Shown here one piece after another: positions 49,403 through 60,667 of a stretch of DNA of 64,000 nt; position 1 is the stretch's first letter, and each line of letters opens with the position of its first letter. Position numbers and translations under genes: made by a program. This DNA comes from Tyto alba (Eukaryota; Chordata; Aves; Strigiformes; Tytonidae): NCBI RefSeq assembly GCF_018691265.1, contig NW_024881316.1, forward strand, positions 22,111,819 through 22,175,818, written 5' to 3'. Below the pieces are notes generated by a model. The model saw only the letters and a list, made by a program, of their open reading frames with translations, had not been told where the DNA came from and did not search any database.

Positions 49403-52151
49403 CATTTCAGAAAAACAGCATATTTAAAAATAAGGAACTATTTATATCCATTCCTATTCAAAACATGTACATACAGTGCTGCACTGAGGCCAAAGAATTC
49501 TTTGGGATCCCCAAAGATGCTACGGAAAGCAAATATATACACATATCCCCAAATGAGTGCTGAAGTTCTATTTTTTCCCTGCCCTCTGGCTTGAGAGAAA
49601 ATTATTTTACGATTCCTCTCTCAATATCAGCACTTGGAGATTATCCTAGGCTGGACTTTCAATGGCTGGGTTTATTCCTGAGAGAGAGGATTTAGTTAAA
49701 AGTATATATGGCAAGGTCATCCAGACCTTGTATATGTACCGTATATGTATACTTCTCTTTTTCTTTGAGAGAAGTAGATTAGGCTACAGTTTTCTTCTTA
49801 GACATAATCCAGAAATTCTACTGAAAAAGTTATTTAATTTGGAGCAATCAACTGTTACCCTAAGGTCTTTCAAAACATTTATAATACTGTAGCCTCACCC
49901 TGATGAAAAATGCTATATATTTTATAAATAGAAAAAACAACATCTTGCATAGATGGAGATTCTCTTCTACATCAGCCAAAGAATGAGGAAAGAGGGAAAA
50001 CAATGGGAATTTGGCTGAAAAATCTCAAATAAATAAGAAGACCTTTGAAATTCTGCCATCAGACTTCAGAAACCTTTCAAGCATCGGATTAATGTTTATT
50101 CTTGTGGTAGGAAAATTAAGATATTCTTGTTATGAAGATTTCTTGCTGAAAAGGTTGACTGAAAGTACAAGATCCATTCAGGGAAAATTCACAGGACAGA
50201 AATTATAACTATCTAGGTTAGAAAAGAAATCATAGCATTCAAAGTCAACACAACTGTCTCCTGTAGATGCCAGTAATTAAATTTCTTTTATTTGGTGGAA
50301 GAAGTGCTGCCAGCTTCCTATAATGAACTCAACATCACCTCAAGGCTTTTAAATCTTAGCACTTTTACAGTCATGCATCAAAGCTGAAATGATCTTGTGT
50401 ATTTTATGATAGAAGTGAACACTGTGCATACATGATTGGACATCAGAAGAGCCCTATTTGTAGGGCAGCTCCCAAAAAGAAAACATTCTTAAAAATAAAT
50501 TTACTTGTATTAGCAATCACAGTAAAATAAGTTTATTTACAAAAATGTGTAATGAAGGAATGCCTAGAAGAAGCCAAGATTTTAAAAAAAAGATGAGTCT
50601 CAGAATAGAATTTAAGCTTTTATGTGTGGGATTAGAAATGCCACTTTCTTACGTCCCTAAGCAACTTCAACTCATTCAAGCAAGGCAGTACAGCGTAGCC
50701 CCTGTGACTGTCACATTCATAGTAAGAAACCCAGAAACTGTTTGACCTGGCATCAAACTGGAATTCTCACAACTTCTATGTTTTCAGAGCTCAGCTCCTC
50801 AACAGAAAATCCTGAGACACTTCATAGAAATAGTTCAAATTTTAAATTCTGTATAAAGGAAGGTCTGGTGTCCTAGGTTTAGGGGCAGCCCATGGGCAAG
50901 GTTATCCTACAGCTTTTTACTCTGCAAACTGAGGTTCCCAAGCAGTTCACCATATGTGTCAATAGGAAACAAGGAAGTCTCTGATAGGAACCATTAACTA
51001 TTTGTCAGAAGGGTGGAGCAGCTGAAAAAGTTCTGCAAAACATTAATCTTTGATGAATTAACATACATAAACCTCTTCCTAAATAGCTCTTCAATAGCTT
51101 AAACAGGTTACTTCATCCCTCTGAAAATTTAACAATCATGTACTTAATAGACCACACCATAGGACTTACATAAACATGAATTTATGATCAAAACAATTAG
51201 GGTTGTTTGGGACTTGTAGATGTAATCATACCTACATATGAAGAAAAAAAAAAAAAAAAAAAAGTATATTTAGTCTAACTCTAAAATGGAAAAAAAAAGG
51301 TGGAACATACAAAAGAAAAGATGTTTTTTTTCTTTATTCACAGTTCTCTGATATAAACACCTGTTTATTCTGGCCCAGAGCCCATCTGTGGCACAACTTG
51401 AACCTCTCTGACTTTGGATATTTTCCCTTTGAGACTTATGTGGAAGTCTGTCCCATGAATGATAAGACCAGCTAGTAACTTCACCTTATTTCCACTGATC
51501 TTTTTCCTGCTCCATAGTCCAGCTCTTCTAAATATTCAATATGGTAATATTTTGGTCTATGCAGCCCATTTCTTTCTCCTTTCCAGAATTTCTTTGCCAA
51601 AGGAACAGGTTATTACTTGCATCTAATTTATATAGGTAAATACTGTATTCAACAATAACATTTCCAGTTGAATGAGCAATGACAGCAATTCTCAGCTCAG
51701 CTTGAAGCATTCCAAGTAAATTGGGAGGCCACCCTACTGAATTGTGGCTGTCCATCACTGTCAAAATATTCTCAGATGTGTTTCCACCCTGGTGGGCATC
51801 TCACTGATCACCTCTCATGGAGTTTAAGAAAAATTGCTTCAAGGTCTTGGGTGTTTTTTTGTTCTTCTGAGGGGAGACAGAATAAGAATTTTGGGAGGCT
51901 GAAAATGTCGTATCTCATCTGTCAATGGCCGTTTGACTCCTACATTCAGGGTTCATTTTCATATATCTACTTCCTGTTCTGGGGAGAGGGAATGAATGAG
52001 AAACTATACCTAGGCATCTTTTAACTCCTTGACAACGGCAGGTAACATAAACATACACAGATCTCTTATCACAAAATCAGTAAGTAAAAGCTGTTATTTA
52101 TCTTTTTACTTGTTTACCTTTTATTTGTCTAAATTTCCCCAAAAATGTGAT
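49403..52151. other. unique AT-rich sequence, no gene seen
   Basis: No gene or repeat family recognised. A small hairpin, GCCCTATTTGTAGGGC, lies near 50451-50466. Confidence 0.45.
51244..51263. repeat. poly(A), 20 nt
   Basis: Uninterrupted A run. Confidence 0.95.
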
Positions 52152-52313
52152 GTGGTTGTCCTGGGTTGAGTGAGTGGTGGAGTTTTTTGGTGGCAGGGGA
52201 GGGGGCTATACGGGCGGCCCCCCGTGACAAGCTTCTCAAAGCTCCCCCAGCTCCAAGTCAGCTCCACTTCTATTTTGAAAATTGAGCCAATCGTCTGCGC
52301 CTCTGCAATAACG

Positions 52314-52320
52314 TATTTAA
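52314..52320 (+). promoter_or_regulatory. TATA-like element of the 52157 LTR
   Basis: TATTTAA about 160 bp into the LTR, preceded by a CCAAT-like GAGCCAATCG at 52284-52293. Confidence 0.5.
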
Positions 52321-53034
52321 GAAGGGACGTGGTGACGTGCAGTCGGACTTGGGAGGAGGAGTTGCTGCAGCTGCATGAACACCAAGGTCAGTGGAGGAAC
52401 GGAGGAAGAAAGGAGGGGGGAGGTGTTCCGGAGCAGAGACCCCCCTGTATCCTGTGGTGAGATGGCAGGGTGGCCCCCCCCGCCACCCATGAAGATCTAC
52501 GGTGGAGCAGACATTGATTTATGGCCTATTGCTCCTGCTCGGTTAATCAAGGTTCTGTGTCCGAAGAAGGCAGGGGTCTCATGGGAAAAGGTAGCCCCGC
52601 TGCTGTAATTCAGTGCTGGGAGGATTGCAGCATGCGGGGGTGTCTCACGCTGGAGCAGCTCGGGAAGGGCTGCAGCTGTGGGAGAGAATCCAGTCAGAGG
52701 AAGTTAGTGACCCATGACGGAGCAGTGTGGGGAACGCTGCGGCCCATGGGAGGAACTCACGTCGGAAAAAGTTTGTGGAGGACTGTCTCCTGTGAGAGGG
52801 GGACCACGATGGATCAGGAGGAACAAGTTTCGGACACTCCCCTCACCGAAGATGAAGGAAGTGGCTGAGCTGACTGCACTCCCCATTCCCTGCCCCTGCG
52901 CCAGTGGGGGAGGAGGTAGAGATATCGGGAGCAGAGCTGAGCCCGGGAAGAAGGGAGGGGTGGGGGGGAAGGTGTTCTCAAGATGTGGCAATGCTTCTCA
53001 CTGTCCTACTCTGTTATGTGTTGTTAGTGTCTGT

Positions 53035-53040
53035 AATAAA
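53035..53040 (+). terminator. polyadenylation signal of the 52157 LTR
   Basis: AATAAA followed within 20 bp by TGTATGTTCTTTTTTTT, a plausible GT/T-rich downstream element. Confidence 0.65.
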
Positions 53041-53241
53041 TGTATGTTCTTTTTTTTCTTCCCTTAACGAGTCTGCCTTTTGTTCGTGATCATAAAAGGG
53101 GGATTTTTCCCATCCCAGTCCTATCTTGAACCCCAAGCCTGGCTCTCTGTCCCCTCTCATTGCCAGAGGGGAAGGGAGAGAGAGCTGCTGCACTGTGGTT
53201 GGCTGCCAATCAGGCCTAAACCACAACAGTGGTTTATGTCC

Positions 53242-53266
53242 TTTTTTTTTTTTTTTTTTTTTTTTT
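53242..53266. repeat. poly(T), 25 nt
   Basis: Uninterrupted T run 8 bp after the target duplication of the 52157 LTR; probably already part of the insertion-site neighbourhood. Confidence 0.95.
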
Positions 53267-54127
53267 GGCTATTCTTCAGTTATAAAATCACTGCAGTGTA
53301 AAATACCAGTCTCTACCATTTTTCTGGGTAAGTCAGTCTCTTTGAAAAGCATTTGAAAACCTGGAAGTCACACATATAGCCATGGTGAAGATGAGATTGG
53401 GATAAAGAGGGATTTGTGCACCAGTGCAGTATCTTCCCTATCAGGAGGGGTACTGTGTCCCACACTAAGTTGTGCTAATAGGAGAAATGCAGAGCCCTTG
53501 GTTCTCCTACCTCCAGCAAACCTGTCATAAAATTACAGGCTTAGTACTGCAGACTATATATACTGAAGTACTCTTATTTGTGCTTGCTGTTAGCCTCCCT
53601 TCTTGCATCTCCAGATGCTGATAAGATGGCAATAAGAGTAAGTATTTACAACTACTGTATGCAATAAAGGAGAGTCCTCATTGGATATGTTAATTATTTA
53701 ATTATTTTCCTCTAACCCACCTAGCTTTCATTTTGCTTCACCTTTGACAGTTCTGCTTAGATACTTCTTTCTTTTTTTTTTTTTTTTTTTTTTTTTTTGT
53801 GACATGACAATTGAGAGACTTAATGACCAGTTATGGAAAATGTTCACGTACCTCAGGTATCTATCAGGTATAGTAACCTGTTCCTTCTGTCTGACTACCC
53901 TTCCCAATCATTGCTGATCTGCAGACAGTTTGCTATGTGCTATTCCATGTGTTTATTTTGGGCAATAGTTATACGTGGGATTCATGGATCTGTATTAAGA
54001 AGTTACTCCTCAAACCTAGAGAGTTCGTTCTGTTTTTTACATGTTAAATCATTAAGCAGTCTCTTCTTTGCCTCACTGAATCTGTACATTCGTGCTCCAA
54101 CAGCTTGTTTCATATTTTGTAAAAATG
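53267..54127. other. unique sequence, no gene seen
   Basis: No coding or repeat family recognised. A 115-codon frame beginning at 53833 runs into an ancient repeat tail at 54128 and is judged fortuitous. Confidence 0.4.
53772..53798. repeat. poly(T), 27 nt
   Basis: Uninterrupted T run. Confidence 0.95.
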
Positions 54128-54195
54128 TAGATTTAAGTTCTTTGGAGCAAGGACTCTTTTTATTCTGCTTGTACATCTAGCTCAATAATATGTTG
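54128..54195 (+). mobile_element. ancient LINE/SINE 3'-tail remnant (L2/CR1/MIR-like)
   Basis: GATTTAAGTTCTTTGGAGCA, then AGGACTCTTTTTATTCTG and TTGTACATCTAGCTCAATAA, follow the order of a widespread amniote repeat tail (AAGCTCTTTGGGGCAGGGAC ... TTGTACAGCGCCTAGCACAA). Short and strongly diverged; judged from memory of the consensus, family not settled. Confidence 0.45.
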
Positions 54196-56444
54196 GTGTA
54201 ACTAGTTACACTGACATATCCCAGACCATTCTAATTATCTGAAATATTTTGGTTTAGTGCTTTATTTAATAAAGCCAAATGTAATTTGTTTTGTATGAGA
54301 TGGGTAGCTTCTTGTTCATAGCTCTATTGACCAGGTTTCTGATTGCAAGGTAAGGAAGTGTTCTTATAATATGATACTTCTTCAGAGTTTAGTTCCCACC
54401 TTGTCTGTGCTAAGTATTGGTTTTGTGTTTTTTTTTTCATTTGTTTCTAAGGGACAATGTTATTAATATCAGATAACCTATCTTCAAGTGTCTTTGTCAC
54501 AGAAATATCCAAATAAAACAGACTTCTCTCTACTTTAGCTGCTTTTCTGAGAAATTCTGCTTCTGCAATGACCTTGTTTATCACAGTACGTCCCCAACAT
54601 TTGTTTTATTTTGTCTCACATATACTTATTTACAGTATTCTACCCACAATAATCAAGGATGTGACTCAGTTTGTAGCTTTTTTTCTCTCATATAAAAGGT
54701 CAGTAAGAAAGAAAGAAAGATAGATAATACAGTATATGACTGTCCATTTAAGCAAAATAGAGTCTAATACATACATAATATGTCATTACCTTGGTTATAT
54801 TTAGACCCAAGGAAATGGTTATTTCTTTATAATTAGGACTTCAAGCAATGAGATAAACCAAACTGTGATTTTCAAATAATTGAAGAACTCACCCTAACAC
54901 ACAGCAGAAAAATAAAGTGTGTATTACAGTGACAGCAGAGTGTTCTGCTTTTTGTTTTTACCTTTACTTTGCATTTGCAAATTATACATCTATTCTTTGG
55001 ACTCTGGCTCTGTGTTTAGCAGGAATTTGCCTTAGTGTTGCATAGCAGTCAGGTGGTCTGCTGACCTAACAAACCTAAGCATGGGTCAACTAACAAGTGC
55101 CCTCTTCATTTTGACTCTCTTAAGGTGAATATGGGTGGGTTTTTTTTAAGATGTTCTAGCATCTAAAATTCCATGGATGTTTTTGTTTCATTGGTTTGAG
55201 CTGTTGAGACTAGGTGGTAATGACAGAAACATGGATTGGGGATTCAACTAGATCTGTCAGAGCAATAAAATTGGTCTCAAAAATCAAATGTTCCAGGCTC
55301 TGTGTTGATTAACATGAAAAATCTGCAGTCTGACCTGCAGCCTAAGTCTGCTAAGAATATTTTATTTTCCTTTCAATTAGATAGCATGTTGTAACTTTAA
55401 TTTCCATTTTATACCCAGATTTCTTTTTTCTTAATTGATTTTCAAGCTTTCTAATCTGATAAATTTAGCAAGTTGCATTTTTGGGATGCATACATACTGT
55501 GATGTTTATATACAGTGTCCTTTGGCATCAGTGTAAGGTGCTATACGTGACCTGATGGCAAGATTACAGTCCTTAAGTATTTGTAATTTTAGGCTGATCA
55601 CTTGTCACATGAGTTGCTTTACCGTAGTTACGCTATTCTTCCCCTTGTATATCTCACCCTGTCATGTTGCATTACCTCATGGATTTTTCATTTTTTTTTT
55701 TTTTTCTACCTGCCATGTACTATTATTGCTACCAAAGGAAGTTTACAAAATTGGTATAATTACTATTTTCCTTTCGAGTTAGTTAACCCTAATGAGACAT
55801 TAATTTTTCTCATTAACATAGTACATGAGACATTACCTAGCAATGAGTTGTGTTTCACAGATAGAAATAAACCAAGTTTTCACTATAAACCATTCCAACA
55901 TGGTAAATATTCAGTGTTCTTTCTTCCACAGTGAGAAGCAGACTAGTAGAAATTATTTATTTTCTTTGCAGAAACTGAGTGATTTATGTACATTTGAACA
56001 GGTGCAGTGACATCTTGTGGCTAGTCAGGATTTGCCTCCTTTGCCTTTAGGGAAGTCCTCTCTGTATTGCAGTTCTGTCATTCTGGTAAGAAATTTTCCA
56101 CTGATAGATTTTAACTGTCCAGAGGGACCTAGGGTAGGAGATTCTGTGTTTCAAACATAGATGGTTTCCCACATGGAATATAAGAATAAAAGTTTCATGC
56201 TGGTTCCTTCTCCTAAGCATACAAAAATGTGTTCCCAGTCTTCCAACCTTCTCTTAATACATTATAATGAATAGAATTTTCCCAGAGATTTTCTAAAAGG
56301 ATCTGTAAGCAGCTATTTTAGGTGCTCTACAACTCCAGGGCAGATTTACAGAAGAGGAAGCATAGGAAGTTGTCTCAGTCCTCCATCAACATCATTCAAA
56401 GATCTGTGTCTTCCCAAGTTGTCTGACACAGTTGTGTATGAACA
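54196..56444. other. unique AT-rich sequence, no gene seen
   Basis: Contains short AGAA/GATA-type low complexity near 54705-54727 and a T run near 55690. No gene supported. Confidence 0.45.
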
Positions 56445-56492
56445 GTCATAGAATCATAGAATAGTTTGGGTTGGAAGGGACCTTTAAAGATC
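56445..56492 (-). mobile_element. CR1 LINE 3'-end stub, reverse
   Basis: On the + strand GTCATAGAATCATAGAATAG followed by TTTGGGTTGGAAGGGACC and TTTAAAGATC is the reverse complement of the last ~48 bp of an avian CR1, including two ATTCTATG-type tail units. It is extremely 5'-truncated. It ends about 17 bp before a candidate exon whose pyrimidine tract begins right after it. Confidence 0.88.
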
Positions 56493-56509
56493 CCCCTTTC
56501 CCTTTTCAG

Positions 56510-56694
56510 TGATGACCATGCCTGACTATGTAGCCTCTCTTCGAGAGGAACTCACAGACCCCAAGGAGAAGGAGACATTAATATTTCCAACTCATCGATG
56601 GCGAAGTGTAGTAGTCTGCAGACTCCTGCCCTGCGCTGTGCACTGAAGGGGGGAAGGTGACTGCAGAGCCCCCAGGTCCAGGCCAGAACCAAAG
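56510..56694 (+). other. candidate exon of unknown gene
   Basis: 185 bp of GC-richer sequence in AT-rich flanks. The left edge is a long pyrimidine tract (56493-56507) ending CCCTTTTCAG, a good 3' splice site. The right edge is AAAG|GTATGT, a good 5' splice site. One frame is open from the acceptor through ATG at 56512 to TGA at 56644-56646 (44 codons after the first ATG; it starts MTMPDYVASLREELTDPKEK and ends in a basic, Cys-containing stretch); the other two frames stop early. The stop is 48 nt before the donor, so this would be an end-of-coding exon with a UTR intron, an alternative exon, or a non-coding RNA exon. I recognise no protein family. The splice sites are direct observations; exon status is inference. 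Confidence 0.3.
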
Positions 56695-59600
56695 GTATGT
56701 GGCTTTTCTTTCACTGGTTCCTCTAACCTTAGTGGGAAGTGTGAATATTTCCCTTTCTTCTTATAGCAGTTGGATAATTGAGGCAGTAATCAAGACAGAT
56801 TAAGGAAGAACTTGAATTACACGTTTCCTGTGAAATGAAGTGTTTCCAGGTGATTACCCTGGGCAATATACATACTGCTAAACCTCAAGCACTTCAGCCA
56901 TCTTATTTATACATTGCTTTGAATGCATCTCAACTGAAAGGGAGAATTTAAACCAGTTTGAACTTTGCATGATTTGACCATAACAATTTTTAATCAGAAC
57001 TGGGCCATTTACATTGAATTTTTTTACTCCAAGTGGGTTTTTTGAAGGAAGGTCTTGTTCTTTAGTTATGAATGAAGCCAAAGGAGAGAGTAGTTAAATT
57101 AGGTGTCCAAAGTCTGGTGGTGTATATATTCTGCTTTATAGTTCTAGACACATGGAGTGGTCAACAGCAGATCTTTGATTATTTAATTTGTTACATTTAA
57201 GACTTCATTCTTTCTCAAACACATTTCTGTCTCTCATCTTATGCTGTTATTGGCAAGAATATATTACAAAACATACTTGGGGAATACAGTGTAATGTCTG
57301 ACTTTCAGGCCATGTGACATCATAATAGAAATAATTCCAACAGCAGAATTCAGATGTTTTAATGATTGTTACTCCTTTCAAGTTTTCATTATCCATCACA
57401 TTTATTTTTTAACACCAATTAAGAGATCTCAAGTCTGGCTTACTACAGCACCTTTTATCCTGAGATAAAAGTGCTTTCCCCACATCCCTACACCTCCAAG
57501 ATTATGAGTATCTCTTGTTAGATGTTGACTATTTTTGGATAGTTCAGGAATAATCGAAGTTATTTGACAACATTACTGAGGAGTTCCTCAGCACATTAGG
57601 AGGTAATCTCTATATAGCTGCACCAAATCTATCTGATGCTAATTAGATTCAGACTTAATCTAAAGGTAAAATTTTGTCCCTGGAACCCATAAATCATTGA
57701 GTTTTCAGTGAAAGTTTTTGTTGTATGAAACAAAGTGGAAATGGCAAGTTTGAAGAGAAATTCATAGAATTCTTGATATTTTTATCCCTCCATTCTATAT
57801 TGTACCATACCATGGAAATTGTTTGCACTCTGTGCATGTGAATCAACTTCTTTCATGCAAAGGGAATAATTCTGTTTTCCACTAGAGGCAAGAAAAGGGA
57901 ACATGGATAACAAGCCAGATATCCTTTTGGATGAAGATTGAATTTCCATATGAAAGCCAAAAAAGATGTTTTGTTTATTCCTCAGCCCCATACTGAAACA
58001 CAGCTATGGTGTCGGCTGAGGTCTGTTACCCTCACTAGTGTGCATATTATGAATGGCAATATATGGAGGCTGAGTCTGGACACATCAATATCATGTTACT
58101 TCCTACATGAATGATGTTCATCGTTAATAGAAACCTATGTACACAAAGTATTTTCCCAGCTCCATTTATTTGTTTGTTTTTACACAGAGGATTTCAACAT
58201 GATTGTTTTCTCCCTGTATAAACCTTTATTTTCTCAAATGAATAATTTTCCATCATTATCATTTAGCTTGACCCTATTTTTGCTTCTGACAGTTCTCTGT
58301 AGTTCCACAAGAACTGCAATGTTAACCTGCTTTCAAAGAACTGGTATACAAAAGTAATAAGTAAATACATCACGCTGTTCAGGAGGTAGAGAAGTCTATA
58401 TGTTATATATTTAAAATAGGCAACGGGTACCAGTGAAAGTTCTTGTCAGAAAAGAGATTTGTCAGCATGGTTCACTAATCTTAACTGAGGTATATTTTCT
58501 ATTTATGGAAACTGTTAAAGATTTTCAGCTAAAAAATATAGACTTTATGTTCCCTACCCAGCTATCCAGCAATTCCTTCTATTTCAGAAATTAAGTAGGT
58601 GAAAGCTTAGGTTTGAATTGCACGTCACTTTACCACTTTTTTTTTTTTCTGTTTTCCTGTTCACAGGGACAACGGATCAGCATACTCTTCCAGCTAATAA
58701 AATTAGATCAAAATTCATGTTCTGAGATGTCAGTTTTCCACATCTTTTAGAATGAACATTAACAAAACATTCTTCAAATACAGTACACCGATCTTACGTG
58801 CTTTTCAACATTTGAATAGCCATCCCTGGACAAATACGTGATCTTGTTAGGAAAAATACAAAAACATGAAGGTCTGTGGGACTAAGTTAAATGAGAAAAG
58901 ATTATTTTTACATGGAGAGTTTATCAGCTGAAATTACAGATAAATAGCTGTTGAAGAAGGGACTGTATTACATTTGTAGGATAATTCATTGTGAATTAAG
59001 CGCATGCCTCATTTGGTTATTCACTACAGGTATGTTCGATTATGCCATGTGTATATTTAGTTGAGTTTCCATAGTTTATTCATCACTTTGCACAGGCAAA
59101 GTAACAAGCACTCATCCACCTGCATGCTTAAGTAGACTGGTCTCCATAATTACATTTGTGTCTTGCTTTTGGCATCCTGCTACCTTCTACAGACAACTTT
59201 ACCAGGTATATAGGTACATGGGCAGGTGAAGGGGTGGAGTCTGTGTGCACAGGGAAACCACTGAATGGGTTTATCTTCAAGTTTCCACTAAATAGCTGCT
59301 AGAGTCACTAGGAAAAATCTTCACTATTTAAATAATTTATAGCCTATCTCTCAAATACTGTAAAATATTACAGATATATTGTTCAAGAGAGTTCTGGGAA
59401 TCATATATGTCCAGCCAGCTTTTGCTACAGGGACTGATTAATCTCAAAATCAGAGGTTTCAGCAAGTTACACAAATCTTGAATTAATAGTACTTCTGAAC
59501 TGAGATGCTATTATTTAACACTGTTTTCCTGTTTTAGGCAGTAATGAAAGTGATCAGGTCTCAACCTAACCCTATCCTTAATAAGGCTATTAAGGTATAT

Positions 59601-60265
59601 CCAAATGTGACAAACCTCAGAAGTTCAAATGACTGTGTGGGGTATGCTATTACCTTAGAGCGAAAATTCTATGATTATTATGACAGCTAAAGATATGCAG
59701 AAAGTGAGTGTTGTATTAGCTGAATCTTTACAAAGCTGTATACGGTAAATTCAAGAAATATTCAACAATTCTTTCAACATGCATTTTTCAAAAGAGCATT
59801 CTTATAATTAAAATACCCAATGACAGTTTTAAAAATGCCAAGCTTTCACTGTATCAGTAATGCTAGACAGAGTAACACATTGCTTTCATGTATTCATTTA
59901 CTGCCTTTTTTCTTTATTTCGGACACCTACATATGTTTTAGGGTTATTAGTTTAGTATTTTATCGTTGTTTTTGAAAGTTCTCATTAAAGCAAGTCCTGA
60001 CTTCAAACAGTTTTTCCATTTAATCAAAAACAAGTTAGCGCCGTGTCAGAAAGTATGTATTCTCATAAGTAGTGGATTCATTCTTTTAATTCCATACAAT
60101 AAAGCATCTCTTTCAAGTGTCATTAGCACAAATAATTTTTCCAAGGGCTTCTAAAAATTTCCTGCTAATGTATGTTTGCATTTGTTCTTTCCCTTTTACA
60201 TCTGGTGTACCCTCACACACATTTGTCCCTCATTTTACTAAGCCACAAAAATTGTCATACACATA
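56695..60265. other. unique AT-rich sequence, no gene seen
   Basis: No coding frame with splice support and no recognised repeat in about 3.6 kb. A T run interrupted by one C lies near 58638-58650. Confidence 0.45.
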
Positions 60266-60269
60266 TCAT

Positions 60270-60666
60270 TGAAATACAAAAACATTAATGGCTTTATTAT
60301 ACTGGTTAATCTTTAACCCTGGAGTTTATTATACAATAAGGTAACACAAAGAAATGTTACAAACATATGTATCTGGATCATGGGCTTGAACAATACAGAA
60401 TATACATGTGACAAACCAGTAAGTATCAGTGGTGGGGTAACATTTATAATTCAAACTGCTCTACATAAAATAATAAAATAATGCACATTAAAACCAGTTA
60501 TCAAGTGAAATAATGACTCTGCGGCTGAACTTCTCACAACCTTGTGGTTGTATTTCACATGTCATAAGTTCAAATGGACATCTCTATTGTCTATGCCATT
60601 AAACTTCTTGTGCATTTTTGATTCCATCAGCTCCAGGGAATCCAACATTAGGGACTGATGTGATAT
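60270..60666 (-). other. candidate last exon with 3' UTR, gene unknown
   Basis: On the reverse strand a strong acceptor (T8 tract, then ATTGCCAG ending at 60667) opens an exon. In one phase 21 codons (…TSVPNVGFPGADGIKNAQEV) run to TAA at 60599-60601; a second phase is open for 34 codons. After that comes about 330 bp of AT-rich sequence with AATAAA twice (60325-60330 and 60293-60298 on +), followed by a TG-rich stretch (ATGATATGTGTATG, about 60255-60270), as expected of a cleavage site near 60270-60280. This order of acceptor, short frame, stop, UTR, signal and GT-rich element is what a terminal exon looks like. The protein is not recognised. Upstream exons would be at higher coordinates or beyond the window. 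It could also be a non-coding RNA end. Confidence 0.4.
60293..60298 (-). terminator. candidate polyadenylation signal
   Basis: AATAAA on the reverse strand, with a TG-rich stretch about 25-40 bp downstream. A second AATAAA lies at 60325-60330. They would end the candidate terminal exon. Confidence 0.4.
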
Positions 60667-60667
60667 C

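Larger units (their letters stand above)
52157..53228 (+). mobile_element. solo LTR, family B, forward, about 1.07 kb
   Basis: This LTR begins TGTCCTGGGTTGAGTGAG and ends CCTAAACCACAACA. The perfect 5-bp duplication GTGGT lies at 52152-52156 and 53229-53233. TATTTAA at 52314-52320 and AATAAA at 53035-53040 are 721 bp apart, so the transcribed R region would be very long. The R region is GC-rich, with several CpGs, and carries GGAGCAG-like words at about 52504, 52651, 52716, 52760 and 52810. U3 start, TATA context and U5 end match the reverse LTR at 25724. Its start and end words also resemble family A, so the families share ends but differ in the middle. It has no coding capacity: short frames on both strands are not shared with the sister copy. 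Confidence 0.9.
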
